64,000 nt of DNA. It comes from Hippopus hippopus. Its lineage: Eukaryota > Mollusca > Bivalvia > Cardiida > Cardiidae. Below the pieces are notes generated by a model, which was given only the letters and a program-made list of their open reading frames with translations, did not search any database and was not told the origin of the DNA. The position numbers were made by a program, and so were the translations under genes. Each line of letters starts with the position of its first letter. Positions within the stretch are counted from its first letter, which is position 1. Where the stretch lies: the NCBI GenBank assembly GCA_946811185.2, contig OX328109.1, forward strand, positions 6,138,001 to 6,202,000, in the 5' to 3' direction. Shown one piece after another: positions 33,798-45,300 of the stretch.

Positions 33798-33924
33798 CTT
33801 GTCTAGCACCAATCATGTATCACTGCAGCTTGATAATCAAGGGAGGTAAATAGTAACGAACTTTATCTTTCATAAAAAGAGTTATTTCCCTTGATTAATG
33901 TTTAAATTGAAGTGACAATATTTT

Positions 33925-35208
33925 GAAGCCCATGTTAAACTTGCGATCCCTGGAATGAAGGCAATTTTGACCCCAGACCTACAATATGAAACTAGAATGT
34001 GTGGTTATAAACAAAAAGATTTTTTAATCTTGCCCAATAAAAAGTCATGTAAAACAAGTTTGCTGAATAAAAGGCCCTGTAAAATATGTGATCCATGACA
34101 CAGGTTTATCAAGTTTTCACTATAAAAGCCAATGTAAAACTTGTGACCCCTGGTGTGGAGTCAAACTTGACCCCCAAAGTTAAAATTTGGGCCCTCTTGG
34201 TAGAGGCCCATTATGTAAAGTTACATGCAAAATTTGGTAGCCCTAGGCCTAAATATGGCTATGTACAAGTAGATTATTAAAGTTTCCTTATATAAGACCA
34301 TGTAGAACTTGTGACCCCCTGGGGTGGGGCTACATTTGACCCCCCGGGCTATAATTTGGGCACCCTTGATAGAGACCCCCTAGATAAAGCTAAATGCAAA
34401 ATTTGATAGCCCTAGCCCTTATAGCTAGATGCGAAAGATTTTCCTATATAAGCCCGCCCATGTAAAACATGTTACCCCCCGGAGCAAAGTCAAATTTGAC
34501 CCTCGGCTATAATTTGGACACCCTTGGTACAGGTCCACTAGATAAAGCTACATGCCAAATTTGGTCGCCCTAGACCCCATGGCTAGGTCAAAGAAGAATT
34601 TTAAAGTTCTCCCTATATAAGCCCATGTAAAACTTGTTATATAAGCCCATGTAAAACTTGTTACCCCCGGGCAGGGCCTAATTTGACCCCAGGGCTATAA
34701 TTTGAACAATCTTGGCAGAGGTCCACTAGATAAAGCTACATGCCAAATTTGGCAGCTCTAGGCCCTATGGCTAGGTAGAAGAGGAATTTTAAAGTTCTCC
34801 CTAAATAAGCCCATGTATAACTTGTAACCCCCGGGGCGGGGCTAATTTTGACCCCAGGGCTATAAATTGAAGAAACTTGGTAGAGGTCCACTAGATAAAG
34901 CTACATGCCAAATTTGGTAGCCCTTGGCCTTACGGTTTCAGACAAGAAGATTTTCAAAGATTTTCAAAATTTTTCAGTTTTGTTGCCATGGCAACCAGAG
35001 TTTTTGAAGGAATTAAATTCTTTCAAGAAATTCTGAAGAGGACCATGGCAGGATCATTTCTGTGAAGTTTCATCAAAAATTGGATGGGTAGTTTCAGAGA
35101 AGAAGACGTTTTAAAAAAAAGTTAACGCACGGACGGACGGACGGACGGACGCACGACGGACAACAGGCCATGACATAAGCCCGCTGGCCTTCGGCCAGTG
35201 GAGCTAAA
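33925..35208 (+). repeat. H1 element with expanded internal tandem units
   Basis: At least six units of about 165 bp, with the phrase GCCCATGTAAAACTTGT near 33929, 34127, 34296, 34457, 34647 and 34808; one short duplication of ATATAAGCCCATG at 34617-34647. Ends with the CCATGGCAACCAGAG tract, a (GGAC)n run at about 35125-35150, and hairpin CTGGCCTTCGGCCAG with TGGAGCTAAAAATG. No 5' ACAAGAG end is seen. Confidence 0.8.
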
Positions 35209-35433
35209 AATGACGTCACTGGGAACTGACCTCACTGAAACCTTGGTAAAACATGCAGTTTGGTGCATAATCTTGATCGACGCCACCATTTTGGATGTTG
35301 TGTTGAAAGTGTAGTCATGTATACAGGGCTCCGAAAGGGAAACTGCTTTTACGTGGGTTTTGCCAGTGTACATGATATATATGTTCGGGGCATATTATCC
35401 AATCAGATCAGGAGAAATTTCTTTGCAGTATAA

Positions 35434-35895
35434 TTAAGTGCACTACCAGGGCTTGGCCCTGTGTTTCAACATCCTGGGTAAGAAGGCTTTTGGAAACATT
35501 GTCAGAAACGGAGAAAATGTAGGAAACCAGCATTTTCTCCATTTCCCACAATGTTCTCTTCCTTTTCCATGGCAAACCTCATCATGTGAGACCAAGCTAT
35601 TTGCAATCTGCAAACTCTACTGCTTTCAATTTGTTCAATTTGAACAAGTCTAAACTTCTGTTATCTGGTATACTGGTAGTTAAGTCTTAACCAGTTGACA
35701 AAATGTTTGACTTGCTCAAATTGGAAATATTTGCAGACGACAAAATAAATATGACTCATAAATTTAAATTTGTTTTGGTAAGGATAGAAAATACTGTGGG
35801 AAAGGGAGAAAATGCTGATTGCCAGCATTTTCTCCCTTCCCCATAGTGTTTTCAAGGGTTTTTCAAACTTGGGATTGTGGTGGTAAAGAGTTCAA
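35434..35895. mobile_element. Two MITE-A copies in opposite orientation
   Basis: 35434-35684 (reverse; hairpin centre GGAAACC) and about 35680-35895 (forward; centre GATTGCC, end GGTGGTAAAGAGTTCAA). Confidence 0.7.
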
Positions 35896-36193
35896 CGACA
35901 AAGATCTTTGTGTGGTTATGAACAAAGAAATTGTCCTATATCACCATGACTGAGTCACAACGTTGTCCCTTTACCACAGGGTCCCTTGCTATAATCACCC
36001 ACAGGAAGAAAGTTTATGTATTTTTTTTGAAAAATATTGTGAGAAAAGCACACAATTTTAACAGCCAGCAAGTTATCCATTTGCGTCAGTACTTTCTTCC
36101 TCTAAAAAAAAATCAACAATTTGAGGCACTTTACTCTTACAGTTTATTACTTTGTAACTTTAGATAATGGATATTCTGCCATCCAGTAGAGTT

Positions 36194-36641
36194 TTCCCTT
36201 CACCACCCTATCCTAAATAATAACAACTCTGAGCAAGAAGAAATTTGAAAACATTGTGGAAAATGGAGAAAATGCTTGAAACCAGTATTTTCTCCTTTTC
36301 CACATTTTTTGATACTGTATTAAAGACAATCCCACCATTTGAGACACATTTAAAATGCCGTCTGCAAATGCTTTGAATTTGGACAAGTCTAAGATTTTGT
36401 CATCTGGTAAAGAGTTAACCCTTTACCAAACAATCCCTAGTTTTCACGACCCTGAGAAAGAAGCCTTTTGAAAACAATGTGGGAAAAGGAGAAAATGCTG
36501 TTAACCAGCATTTTCTCCTTTTCCCACAAGGTTTTCTACCCTTCCCAGGACAAATTCCAGTTATTGAGTCACGTAACTTTTATCGTCTGCAAATGCTTTC
36601 AATTTGGACCAGTCTAAAATTCTGTCATCTGGCAGAGTTAA
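36194..36641 (-). mobile_element. Two MITE-A copies sharing a TTAA
   Basis: 36194-36418 and 36415-36641, both reverse, joined at TTAA 36415-36418. The second has clean arms around TGTTAACCAGCA; its centre itself contains TTAA. Confidence 0.8.
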
Positions 36642-36675
36642 ATCAATAGACTGAAGACTGCTACTACTGAGTACA

Positions 36676-37103
36676 GTTTTACCCTTTAGCAAGCAATTTT
36701 GAGTTTTGAAGATCCTGAAGAAGAGGTTTCTTTTCCTTTGTCCACAATGATTTATGAGGAGCAAAATTTTTGGCAACATTGAGATAAAAGGAGAAAATGG
36801 TGGTTATCAGCATTTTCTCCTTTTCCCACAATGTTTTCTACCCTTTCATATATAAATTTTATTTGAGCAGCAATAATTGTGTTATGCAACAACTTTCAAC
36901 ACAGACAACTGACAAGTCTAAAATGTTGTCAATTACATGTAATAAGGACTCTTTAACAGACAGCAAAAATTTTAGGCTTGTCTAAACTGGTAGCTTTGCG
37001 AAAAGAAGAAAATACTGGTAACCACCATTTTCTCTTTTTCCCAGAATGTTTTCAAAAGTGTTCTACATCAAGGATATCAAAACCTGGGATTGTTTGGCTA
37101 ACC
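36676..37103. mobile_element. Two rearranged MITE-A copies
   Basis: 36676-36957 has an inserted or duplicated left flank before a hairpin with GGTTATC centre. 36944-37103 is a short forward copy ending GATTGTTTGGCTAACC. Confidence 0.6.
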
Positions 37104-37272
37104 AGCAAGTTCAAAGAAAGATTAAAACTACCAAACTAAACATGCATCATGGCATTAATAAACTCTACGTGATGTTTTTGTTTAGAAACGCCTATAATAT
37201 TTGTAAAAGTCACACAAAGGGTTGAAATAGTCCACAAATCCCTGATTAAGAAATGCTAGATTGAGTAGGATT

Positions 37273-37501
37273 TTAACTCTTTACCAAACGACAAAATTTT
37301 AGACTGGTTCAAATTGAAAGGATTCGCAGACGACAAATTAAAGATGGCTCAAATGGCAGAATTTGTCCCTGATAGAGTAAAAAACATTGTGGGAAAAGGA
37401 GAAAATGCTGGTTACCAGTATTTTCTTCTTTTACCACAATGTTTTCAAAAGGCTTCTTTCTTAGAGTCGTTAAAACCAGGGATTGTTTGGTAAAGAGTTA
37501 A
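37273..37501 (+). mobile_element. MITE-A, complete copy, with a stub downstream
   Basis: TTAA at 37273-37276 and 37498-37501; near-consensus ends CTCTTTACCAAACGACAAAA and TTGTTTGGTAAAGAGTTAA. A forward stub follows (37501-37625), apparently cut by SINE-B. Confidence 0.82.
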
Positions 37502-37649
37502 GCTAAAATTTTGGACGCCTCCAAATTAAAAGCATTTGCAGACAACATACCAGACTTTGCTCCAATCTATGAATTGTGACAAAGGAGAAATGCTGGTAAT
37601 CAGCTTTAGGGAAAATGCTTGTTACCACACAGGCTACAGCAGCATAGTC

Positions 37650-37870
37650 TGCCTATATATAGATATGGCAGTCAGTGCACCTACACATGTGATTTCCGGC
37701 TTTCTTACACCAGTATGTACTGATGCGACTTTCTCTCCAACCTGCTGACTACTTTTCTCACATGCATCAGAGATGAAAGGCGATAATTGCCAAAACGACA
37801 GTTTGTATCAACCGGGTTTCAAACCAGGTCATGAGTCAGATATGCCAATCACTGAGCTACTTAGCTGGGC
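37650..37870 (-). mobile_element. SINE-B, reverse copy
   Basis: GGCAGTCAGTGCACCTACAC, CTCACATGCATCAGAG, and a reverse tRNA-like end CACTGAGCTACTTAGC. Confidence 0.72.
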
Positions 37871-38680
37871 TATTGATCTGCAAGATCAAGAAAGTTATTT
37901 CTAAAGCGTTGTTGATGTACTGTACTGTCTCTTTTTAATGTTTAACGCCCTGGAGGTGGGGGGGTTACATTGTCCAAAGGGGGGGTGATTAATAGAGGTA
38001 AACATTCCGAGGACCACGCTAACATCACTGTCCGGGTTTAGGTCACTACCTACTGCCGTAACGACCAAGAAGGGATTGCCATTTGAAAATTCAGAACATC
38101 GATTTTACCGCCGATCATGATTCATTTTGACATTAAATAGCTTTTACAAGTAAAGTGGGACATCGGTCTTTGATACTTTCTCTTTCATAAAGTTTTTGAA
38201 GTTAGTTGACAAATTTTGTGTTACAGGAAGTTTATAACCTTATCTGAAGTGTACCTATATTCCGATAGACATTGACTTGTGGAGAAATTAGGATTATGTC
38301 AATACCACAAGTTTATTTTAACTCTCTACCACATGAGAGGAATTGGACTCGTCAAAACTGAAAGCATTTGCAGACAATTTGACTGTCAATTAAATGATGG
38401 ATTTTTGATTTATTCAACTTTACCTATGAAATGGCTGTCTGGTATGCCCATTTTGGGTTAGTAAAAAGCTGGAGGGGGGGGAGCATTAATTAGAGTGGGA
38501 GCAATAATAAAAGAAATTATGGTAATTCTTATTTGGTACTACTTGTAGAGTAACAGCTGCTGATTAGCTATTATTGGCCTTAAAATACAACTGAATACAG
38601 TTCAAACAGCTGTTCCCCTTTTCATTTAGTTATACTTTATGGTGCCCAAAGCTCACTTCACTTCCTTCTCAGAAATGTAG
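37871..38680. other. No recognised gene
   Basis: Includes a G-rich tract (about 37952-37987), a MITE-A left fragment (about 38318-38395), and otherwise unique AT-rich sequence. Confidence 0.45.
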
Positions 38681-38681
38681 A

Positions 38682-38997
38682 TTAATCCTTTACCAGACGA
38701 TGAAATATTAGATTGGTCAAGACTGAAAGCATTTGCAAAAGACAAATTAAATGTTGCGTGAATTATGAAAATATCCTTTTAAAAGGGTATAAAATATTCT
38801 TGGAAAAGGAGAAAATGCTGGTTACCAGCAATTTCTCCTTTTCTGACAATGTTTTCAATGGTCCTTTTCTTTGGGTTGTTAAAATTCGGGAAAATGCTGA
38901 TAACAAGCCTTTCCTCCTTTTCCCACAATGTTTTCAATGGTCCTTTCCTTTAGGGTGACTGACTGAAAAAATTCCGGATTGTATGGTAAAGAGTTAA
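38682..38997 (+). mobile_element. MITE-A with duplicated right hairpin flank
   Basis: TTAA at 38682-38685 and 38994-38997, but 316 bp long. The stretch with GACAATGTTTTCAATGGTCC occurs again as CACAATGTTTTCAATGGTCC about 85 bp later. Confidence 0.78.
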
Positions 38998-38999
38998 CT

Positions 39000-39235
39000 C
39001 CAACATCTAAAGCTGGTCACTAAGTCAGTAATGTACACGGCTTTAGACAAATGGGTCTGTAGTTTGAATCTGTGTTGGCCAAATTCTTTCCAACGATTGA
39101 TGATGGTCAATTCTTCTCTTACTAATGAACATTCTTTTGAAAATGATTATGTGGGAAAGAAGCCAGTGGCTTGAACAGAATGTTTTGCATAGTACTGCTA
39201 TTTGAACCTCCAGCAAAACATAGAATTAGCTGTCA
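39000..39235 (+). mobile_element. SINE-A, diverged forward copy
   Basis: CCAACGATTGATGATGGTCA, GTGGGAAAGAAGCCAGTGGC and AGTACTGCTATTTGAACC. Begins right after the TTAA of a MITE-A. Confidence 0.65.
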
Positions 39236-39555
39236 GACCTTTGATCTTCACTTTGCTAAAATACTATAGACAAACATGAACTTACAACTGCACTTCTGGA
39301 GCAGTCAGATCTTCATCTACATTGGCTACAGAAGCAACTACTGCGCAGCAAGATCTACAGTAACATTACCTGCTTCACTCAGGCATTTAGAGCAACCTTA
39401 ATATTAGCTTGTTGGAACTTATTTCTAGATCGAAAATGCCACAAGTTTATGCAGCGCTCTTAGGTTTTAAAGATATAAAAGTAAGCCCATAGATTATTTA
39501 GATTTCTACAGCTACTTAAGAGTCCTACTGTCAATGGTAAGTACATGATTTAGCC

Positions 39556-39742
39556 AACAATGTAGATCAAAGATCAGACTGAACATTCTGATCTTAATCT
39601 ATGCCATACAAGCATCATTGGTAATCAAAGAGTTAACCGTTATCCTGTTGTTTGCAACCATAGATGTATTTTGCCCAGAGCAAAAAGCAAGATCAGTCAG
39701 CACATATGTGCAGTCTGATCTTGCTCTACACTTTTTGCTGCT
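39556..39742. repeat. Two hairpin J copies
   Basis: 39556-39606 (TGTAGATCAAAGATCAGACT with a short loop) and 39680-39742 (GATCAGTCAGCACATATGTG then CAGTCTGATCTTGCTCTACA). Confidence 0.6.
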
Positions 39743-40029
39743 CTTTAAGTAGATCTAGTTTCCATCATATATACCCTATTCAGTTTCAATTAACATTTAG
39801 ACATTTATTGTGCACCATACTGTCTCAAGTCCATCGTTAATTTTCCGGTAGCAAAGATAGAAGGCTATACTGCCTTTCTGTTTCGTCGGTTTAATCTGTA
39901 TTGCAGCGAAATGCAATTAAATTTAAGTAACTAACATGACCAACGACAAATTATTAAACCTTTCATCACCTAAAGAGCTTGTAGAAGTCGTTTATAACAT
40001 GTACATCTCGGGAAAAAAACACTGACGAA

Positions 40030-40990
40030 ATTTATCGTGCGTGGAGGCCATTTTGAGTGTTTTCGGGAACGTAAACAACTTGAGTAACAGATGAAATGCA
40101 CGATTTTCTCTTATTTTCAGCGTTTATATTGAAAATATTTGTATTTCAAACGAAGGATTATTAAATATGCAAGTAACAGGTATGTTGAAATCCTAGTTTT
40201 GTGCTCTATTTGCGAAATTATGAGAGTTCAAACTTGTGCACAAAATCTGTGCAGAGCTTTCAACTGATTTCGTCTTGATCGTCTCTGTACCCAGAGGTGA
40301 CCAGTCAAAAAGTAACATCGCCTTTGGGGACATTTATCTGTACTAAAATTCAACACGGTAGGATAACGGTCAGGGCTTATAAAGTCCTTATCATTAGCCG
40401 AGATATTCACTCGTGCTTTATCGATTTGACACTGCAAATTAATGTTTATCCTATCAATGGCAAATCAAAAATGACACTATTTGAAACTCTACATAAATAA
40501 TAGGATGAATAAACGATAGTGGAAAAACAGTGCAGAAGCGATCCCTGAAATAGAGAATAACTGTCGACTTGTGTATTGACAATAAAGGTCAATCTATTTC
40601 GCATAAGTGTTCGGGTTTTGTGACGAAATCATTTCGTATGTACGATAAAGACAAAGCAAAAACATATTGCACACAAATAAATCATCAAGTATGCATTACC
40701 TTGACAAGCAGGTGAGAACCGTGTGAGTCGCTGCTTCACAAAGAATATGAATTAATTCCCGAACAAAGGCTTCCAACAATATAATTCGACCGTTCTTCCA
40801 CGTCCTATCTGCAACTACCTCGACCAATGTTTATTTTTTCTTGAAGAAATCGGAAGTAACTTTACGTCACACACCACGTGACAAGAGGCGGTCTCTCACA
40901 GCAACGAAAACAAAACCACGTGACTTCCCAAAATGTAAATAAACAGAGACAGGTCGGTTGTGTATTGGCTGAACAGCTGTTTGCGGCATT
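40030..40990. promoter_or_regulatory. Possible promoter region (repeat-free, CpG-richer)
   Basis: The only kilobase-scale stretch here without recognisable repeats and with more CpG. Visible motifs: two CCACGTGAC E-boxes about 50 bp apart (about 40876 and 40916), TTACGTCAC, CGGAAGTAAC (ETS-like) and GGCCATTTTGAG (YY1-like, about 40047). Possible first-exon donors: ATGCAAGTAACAG|GTATGT on the plus strand (about 40180) and CTTGTCAAG|GTAATG on the minus strand (about 40700). No downstream exons were recognised, so this is a hypothesis. Confidence 0.3.
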
Positions 40991-41278
40991 GTCTTTGTGA
41001 AAATAAAATACATGTGTATCTGTGGGGTTAACTTGACCTACAAACCGATATTCAATCGGTAAAGGTCACGAAGATCCTAAAAACAAGTGCTAAATTTAAC
41101 TTATTGCTGAATGTTTTGCGCAGTAATTTCACTTAGATTTTAATTGTGTCAAGTATGTAATATATAAGGCTTCTATGGGTCATTAAACTGATATGGTTTG
41201 AACAAGCTTTGATAAAAGATACAGCGGGGTCAGTGTTTTGTTTTCTAATGATGCGCAGTTGATAGCAGTCAGTCATGT

Positions 41279-41508
41279 GACTCTTTTACCAAACAACAAA
41301 ATTTTAGACTTGTTATAGATGAAAGCACTTGCTGACGACATTTATCAAATGTGCTTTAAATGATGATTTTTGTCTCTGAAAGGTTAGAAAACGTTGTGAA
41401 AAAAGGAGAAAATGCTGGTTACCAGCATTTTCTCTTTTTCCTCAATATTTTCAAAGAACTTCTGTTTATGGGCGCTAAAACTCGGAATTATGTAGCAAGG
41501 GGTTGAAG
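41279..41508 (+). mobile_element. MITE-A copy
   Basis: ACTCTTTTACCAAACAACAA to GCAAGGGGTTGAAG; hairpin centre GGTTACC. Confidence 0.75.
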
Positions 41509-41574
41509 TAACAAATATTGGAAGACATTTATCACATGTGAACCCTGATCTAGTTTCAAGACTCAAATAAATTT

Positions 41575-41952
41575 TGATGACCAGACGACAAATTCTTACA
41601 CTCTTCCAAATTGAAAGCGTCAGCAGACGACAACCTGAATGTGATTGAATTGTGGGGACATGTCTTTCATGAAGTAGAAGTTGTTGTTGGAAATTGAGAA
41701 TATAATTATGCTGCTTATCAGCTTTAACTCATTACCAAACGACAAAATTTTAGGTTTGTCCAATTCAAAAGCATTTGCAGACGACAAAATAAAAGTGACT
41801 GAAAATTTGAAATTTGTTTTGTGAAGGGTAGAAAACATTGTGGGAAAAGGAGAAAATGCTGGTTACCAGCATTTTTTCCTTTTCCCACAATGTTTTCCAA
41901 AGGCTTCTTCCTCAGGGTCGTCAAAAATAGGGATTGTGTGGTAATGGGTTAA
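41575..41952 (+). mobile_element. MITE-A fragment and a complete MITE-A
   Basis: 41575-41723 is a forward left part. 41724-41952 is complete with TTAA at both ends, near-consensus ends and a strong hairpin (centre GGTTACC). Confidence 0.8.
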
Positions 41953-42164
41953 TCAAGAGCGCAACCAGGGGTTCGGAAGACGCACTCCGAAAAAAGAGTT
42001 CTATTTCACCATTCGGCTGCTAGGCGCAACGTAGTTTGCTTAAATCGCAATATCTTTAAAGATCTACTAGATGTAAAGGTTACAAATTTCCTGTTTTTTC
42101 GTAGCAGTTTAGGGCTAAATTACGAAGATGCAGAACTTGCTCTGTAAAGTGATGATTTTCAGAA

Positions 42165-42372
42165 TGTTTTGTCCGTTTCCGCTTTCTCCCTCTCTCTCTT
42201 TCCCTGCGCTCTCTGTCTGTCCGTCTTTCATCCTAGGCTCTCTCTCTGTCTAAAGTCTCTGTCTGTCTCTCTCCGGCTCTCTACCTCCCTCTCTCTCTGT
42301 CCGTCTTCCCCCCCTCTCTTTATCCGTCTTTCACTCTCTAACTTCGTCTCTTACTCTTTCTCTCTCTGGCTC
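42165..42372. repeat. Pyrimidine-rich low-complexity tract
   Basis: About 200 bp of imperfect CTCTCT / CTGTCTGTC / CTTTC text. The 103-codon frame beginning at 42169 is a product of this composition (Ser/Leu/Phe-rich) and is not a credible gene. Confidence 0.85.
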
Positions 42373-42985
42373 CGAGATAGATTTCTAGGTTATTTCATGC
42401 GTAGTAAGACAGAAAAGTGTTCTACCATTTGCCTGCAGCAGCTGTTGAACTATTTTTGCATTAAAACCACAGATATATAAATCACCAGCCTCTACCTCCA
42501 TATAGAGCGAAAATATGTTGGAGCGGCCTATATGTTAATTTTGGGCTAATAGGGGCCTAACGGCGAAAAAAGTAACATGATACTGATGTACGCAGTACTA
42601 GGAAAACGTGGCAAATGCAGAAATTGACATTGAAATTGCGCCATCAAATATAAATTAAAATTGTCATCTGCAAATGCTTTCAATTAGGACAAGTCACCTG
42701 AATTTGTTTTGTGTGAAAAAGAATAAAATATAATAACCAAGCGAAAACAGCTCTGGGTTGCATCATTTATACTGCTGTTAAAGGTGAAAAGGTCATTAGT
42801 TTCACTCAATCCGGCACTCTGGGGGTTAAGATCGGATGTTACTTTGCAAGCTACTGTCTGCCTAAATTCGCCATTAACTCTTTCAATACCAAATAAATAA
42901 ACTCGACCTCTTTCGACGGCTCTAAATACAATCCATTGAAACTTGCAAAGATTTTGATTGTATAGGCTTGATTACACTTGTAAGA

Positions 42986-43050
42986 GGACGGCATAGATCA
43001 AAGATCAGACTGCACGTTCTGTGCAGTCTGATTTTGATCTATGCCGTCCG
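42986..43050. repeat. Hairpin repeat J
   Basis: GGACGGCATAGATCAAAGAT...TGCAC opposed by TGCAGTCTGATTTTGATCTA...GCCGTCC, a well-preserved hairpin. Confidence 0.78.
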
Positions 43051-43154
43051 CAAAAGTCAACGTTTTCGCCTATGGCGCCGACAGGATTAAAACATTTTTT
43101 AAGGTTTTACATATCGAAACAATCTGATTACTACATTATATACGAGTATATAAA

Positions 43155-43300
43155 CTCCTTTGTCTGTGAAAAGGGGACTTAATGCATCTGTAAAAAGTAT
43201 AGAGGGTCGTCACTATTTGCTATTGTTCAATTTTCTGCATGTCAGAGGACCAGTGTACCTCATGATTCAGTCGGTTGTTAGACAAAGTGGATTTTAGAAG
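43155..43300. mobile_element. MITE-B, right part missing
   Basis: TGTCTGTGAAAAGGGGACTT to GTTAGACAAAGTGGATTTTA, then a SINE-A begins. Confidence 0.65.
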
Positions 43301-43304
43301 AACC

Positions 43305-43530
43305 ATAGAGTTCCTGCAGTTTCTTGTTACCAGTCTTTCGCACAATATTGCACTCGCTGCTTTCTCACATAACCATCGTCGAAACAATGAACAGAGGTGA
43401 GAGAGGAATGCCTCCTGTCGCAGTGACTATCATCAATCTCGGAAGGAGTTTGGCCGGGCAAAGGAGTCGAACCAGCGACCTCCTGTTCTCAAATCCTGTA
43501 CGCAAGCGACTGCGTTACCGGGACCCGGCA
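43305..43530 (-). mobile_element. SINE-A, reverse, tail truncated
   Basis: TCTCACATAACCATCGTCGA, GAGAGGAATGCCTCCTGTCG, reverse B box GAGTCGAACCAGCGACCTCC and GCGTTACCGGGACCCGGC at the head. Confidence 0.78.
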
Positions 43531-43547
43531 GAAATGAAATGGGAATC

Positions 43548-43700
43548 GATTGATTGAATGGCGTTTTACGCCGCTTTCAACACTATTTCGGTCATATCAC
43601 GACTACAGCTCACCAATTCATGTGTTTCCTGGGTTTCAACAGTACAAGGCTAGGGCTCTGAAGTGTCTTGTCCAAGGACACCGTGGAAAAAAACTTAAAA
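43548..43700 (-). mobile_element. SINE-D, head truncated
   Basis: GATTGATTGAATGGCGTTTT, GGCTAGGGCTCTGAAGTGTC, then text not matching the rest of SINE-D. Confidence 0.7.
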
Positions 43701-43801
43701 GGCATAGCAGCTAAAGGTTATAGTATCTTGATCGCTGATAATCTTCAAAATGATAATACGAAAATAATCTTCACGCAGATCATGATCGAGATGTCATCGC
43801 A

Positions 43802-44034
43802 TTAAACCCTTTACCGCACAATCCCGAATTTTTACGATCTTGAAAAAGAAAGTTTTTAGAAAAAATTGTGAGAAAAAGGAGAAAATGCTGGTAACCAGCA
43901 TTTTCTCCTTTTTCCCACAATGTTTTCTACCCAACCAGAAACAAATTTCAAATTTTGAGGCGCATTTGAATTGTCGTCTGCAAATATTTTCTATTTGAGC
44001 AAGTCTAAAATTCTGTCGTTTGGTGACGAGTTAA
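43802..44034 (-). mobile_element. MITE-A, complete copy
   Basis: TTAA at 43802-43805 and 44031-44034, CCCTTTACCGCACAATCCCG and TTTGGTGACGAGTTAA ends, hairpin arms almost identical around GGTAACC. Confidence 0.85.
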
Positions 44035-44264
44035 GAAAAGGCACGTTGTTAAAGGCGTGAATACAAGCATCAATAGATTTGATCAATATTACATTTTGTA
44101 TATGAGAGAACGTGGATATTCACGTGTTAATGTATGGATGACACTTAAATGGCTTATTCAGAAAAAGAAGAAAAAAAAAAAAGCACTCTGAAAAGTGGGT
44201 GGGTTTATTTGGTCCGCTAAAAGTATCGACCCAGGTCAGCCTGCACAGTCCGCGAAGTATAGGT

Positions 44265-44575
44265 TGCTTGATTGATTGTGGTGTTCAACACCGTTTTCAA
44301 CATCCTTTTCAATTAAACCGCAGTGGCCACTGCACATATCCTTGCTTTTCTGGAGTTTCTTTTTACTAGTACTTCACAGAATATTCTTACCTAGACGCTA
44401 GCTGCTTTCCCATATAACCATTCTCGAAACAGTGATCAGCAGCGACAGAGGAAAGAAGCCTTTTGCAGTGACCATCATCATGCCTCGGAAAGAAATTAGC
44501 CTTGCTTGGGATTCAAACTAGCGACTCCGTTCTCAAGTTCTCTACGATACCGACTGCGCTATCTGCGTTCAGCGA
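44265..44575 (-). mobile_element. SINE-A, reverse copy
   Basis: GATTGATTGTGGTGTTCAAC, CCACTGCACATATCCTTGCT, and a reverse tRNA-like head. A MITE-B fragment (about 44215-44264) is cut at its left end. Confidence 0.72.
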
Positions 44576-44599
44576 AAATGTAGGTGGATTGACATAGGA

Positions 44600-44880
44600 A
44601 TGGAAGGGATTGATTGATTTTTGGGATTATTCGTCGTTGCCATTGGTTGCCCACATGGGCGGCGCCCCCTGAACGCTTTTAGCTGTGTTACTGAGAAAAG
44701 TGCCAGATACAGGACGAAACCCGTCCTAAGTTTCGCCTGGTCCTTTAACATGCTCACCGTCACACGGCACCTCGGTTTAACGTCTCATCCGAAAGACTGC
44801 TTTTATTTTTTAATGGCCAGCCATGGGGCTCGAACCCACACCCTAAAGTGGCCCGAAACTTGATGTTTAAGAGCCCTAAA
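44600..44880 (-). mobile_element. SINE-E (tRNA-derived), reverse copy
   Basis: GGATTGATTGATTTTTGGGA at the tail, CCGTCACACGGCACCTCGG and ACGTCTCATCCGAAAGACTG in the body, reverse B box GGGGCTCGAACCC near 44826. Unrelated in body to SINE-A to D. Both 80- and 64-codon frames over it are incidental. Confidence 0.65.
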
Positions 44881-45052
44881 TGGAAGGGATGAACAAAAAA
44901 TATCCATAAAAGCTTCACAGGTGACCTAGTACCATCAACAAGTATTATATTCACAATTTTATTTATCAAAATCAGCACCATATATCATAATTATTAAAAC
45001 AACAAACATTGATTTGCGACTATGTAATATCACACTTATAGTAAAACAACTT

Positions 45053-45296
45053 ATTGATAGATTGATTGTATGGTGTTTTACGCCGCTTTCAACATTATTT
45101 CAATCATATCACGGCGACAGCTCATATTCATGTGTTTGCTGGGTTTTACAAGTCATAGGCTAGGGCTCTGAGGTGTCTTGCCAAAGGACATTCCCACGAA
45201 AAGCCCAGTCGATCCAGTGCGGCTCGAACCTGGGGCCTCCATGTTACCAGTCACACACTTTGCCATTGAGCCACGCTGGACCCCACTAATTGATAG
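45053..45296 (-). mobile_element. SINE-D with 8-bp target duplication
   Basis: ATTGATAG at 45053-45060 and 45289-45296 brackets a reverse element: tail ATTGATTGTATGGTGTTTTA, body GGCTAGGGCTCTGAGGTGTC, reverse B box GGCTCGAACCTGGGGCC, CCATTGAGCCACGC. Confidence 0.82.
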
Positions 45297-45300
45297 AGAG

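Noticed and set aside
42169..42480. 103-codon Ser/Leu/Phe-rich frame
   Set aside because: Produced by the CT-rich low-complexity tract; no start context or conservation signal.
44621..44863. 80-codon frame with a plausible start
   Set aside because: Coincides with SINE-E on the opposite strand; no protein similarity recognised.
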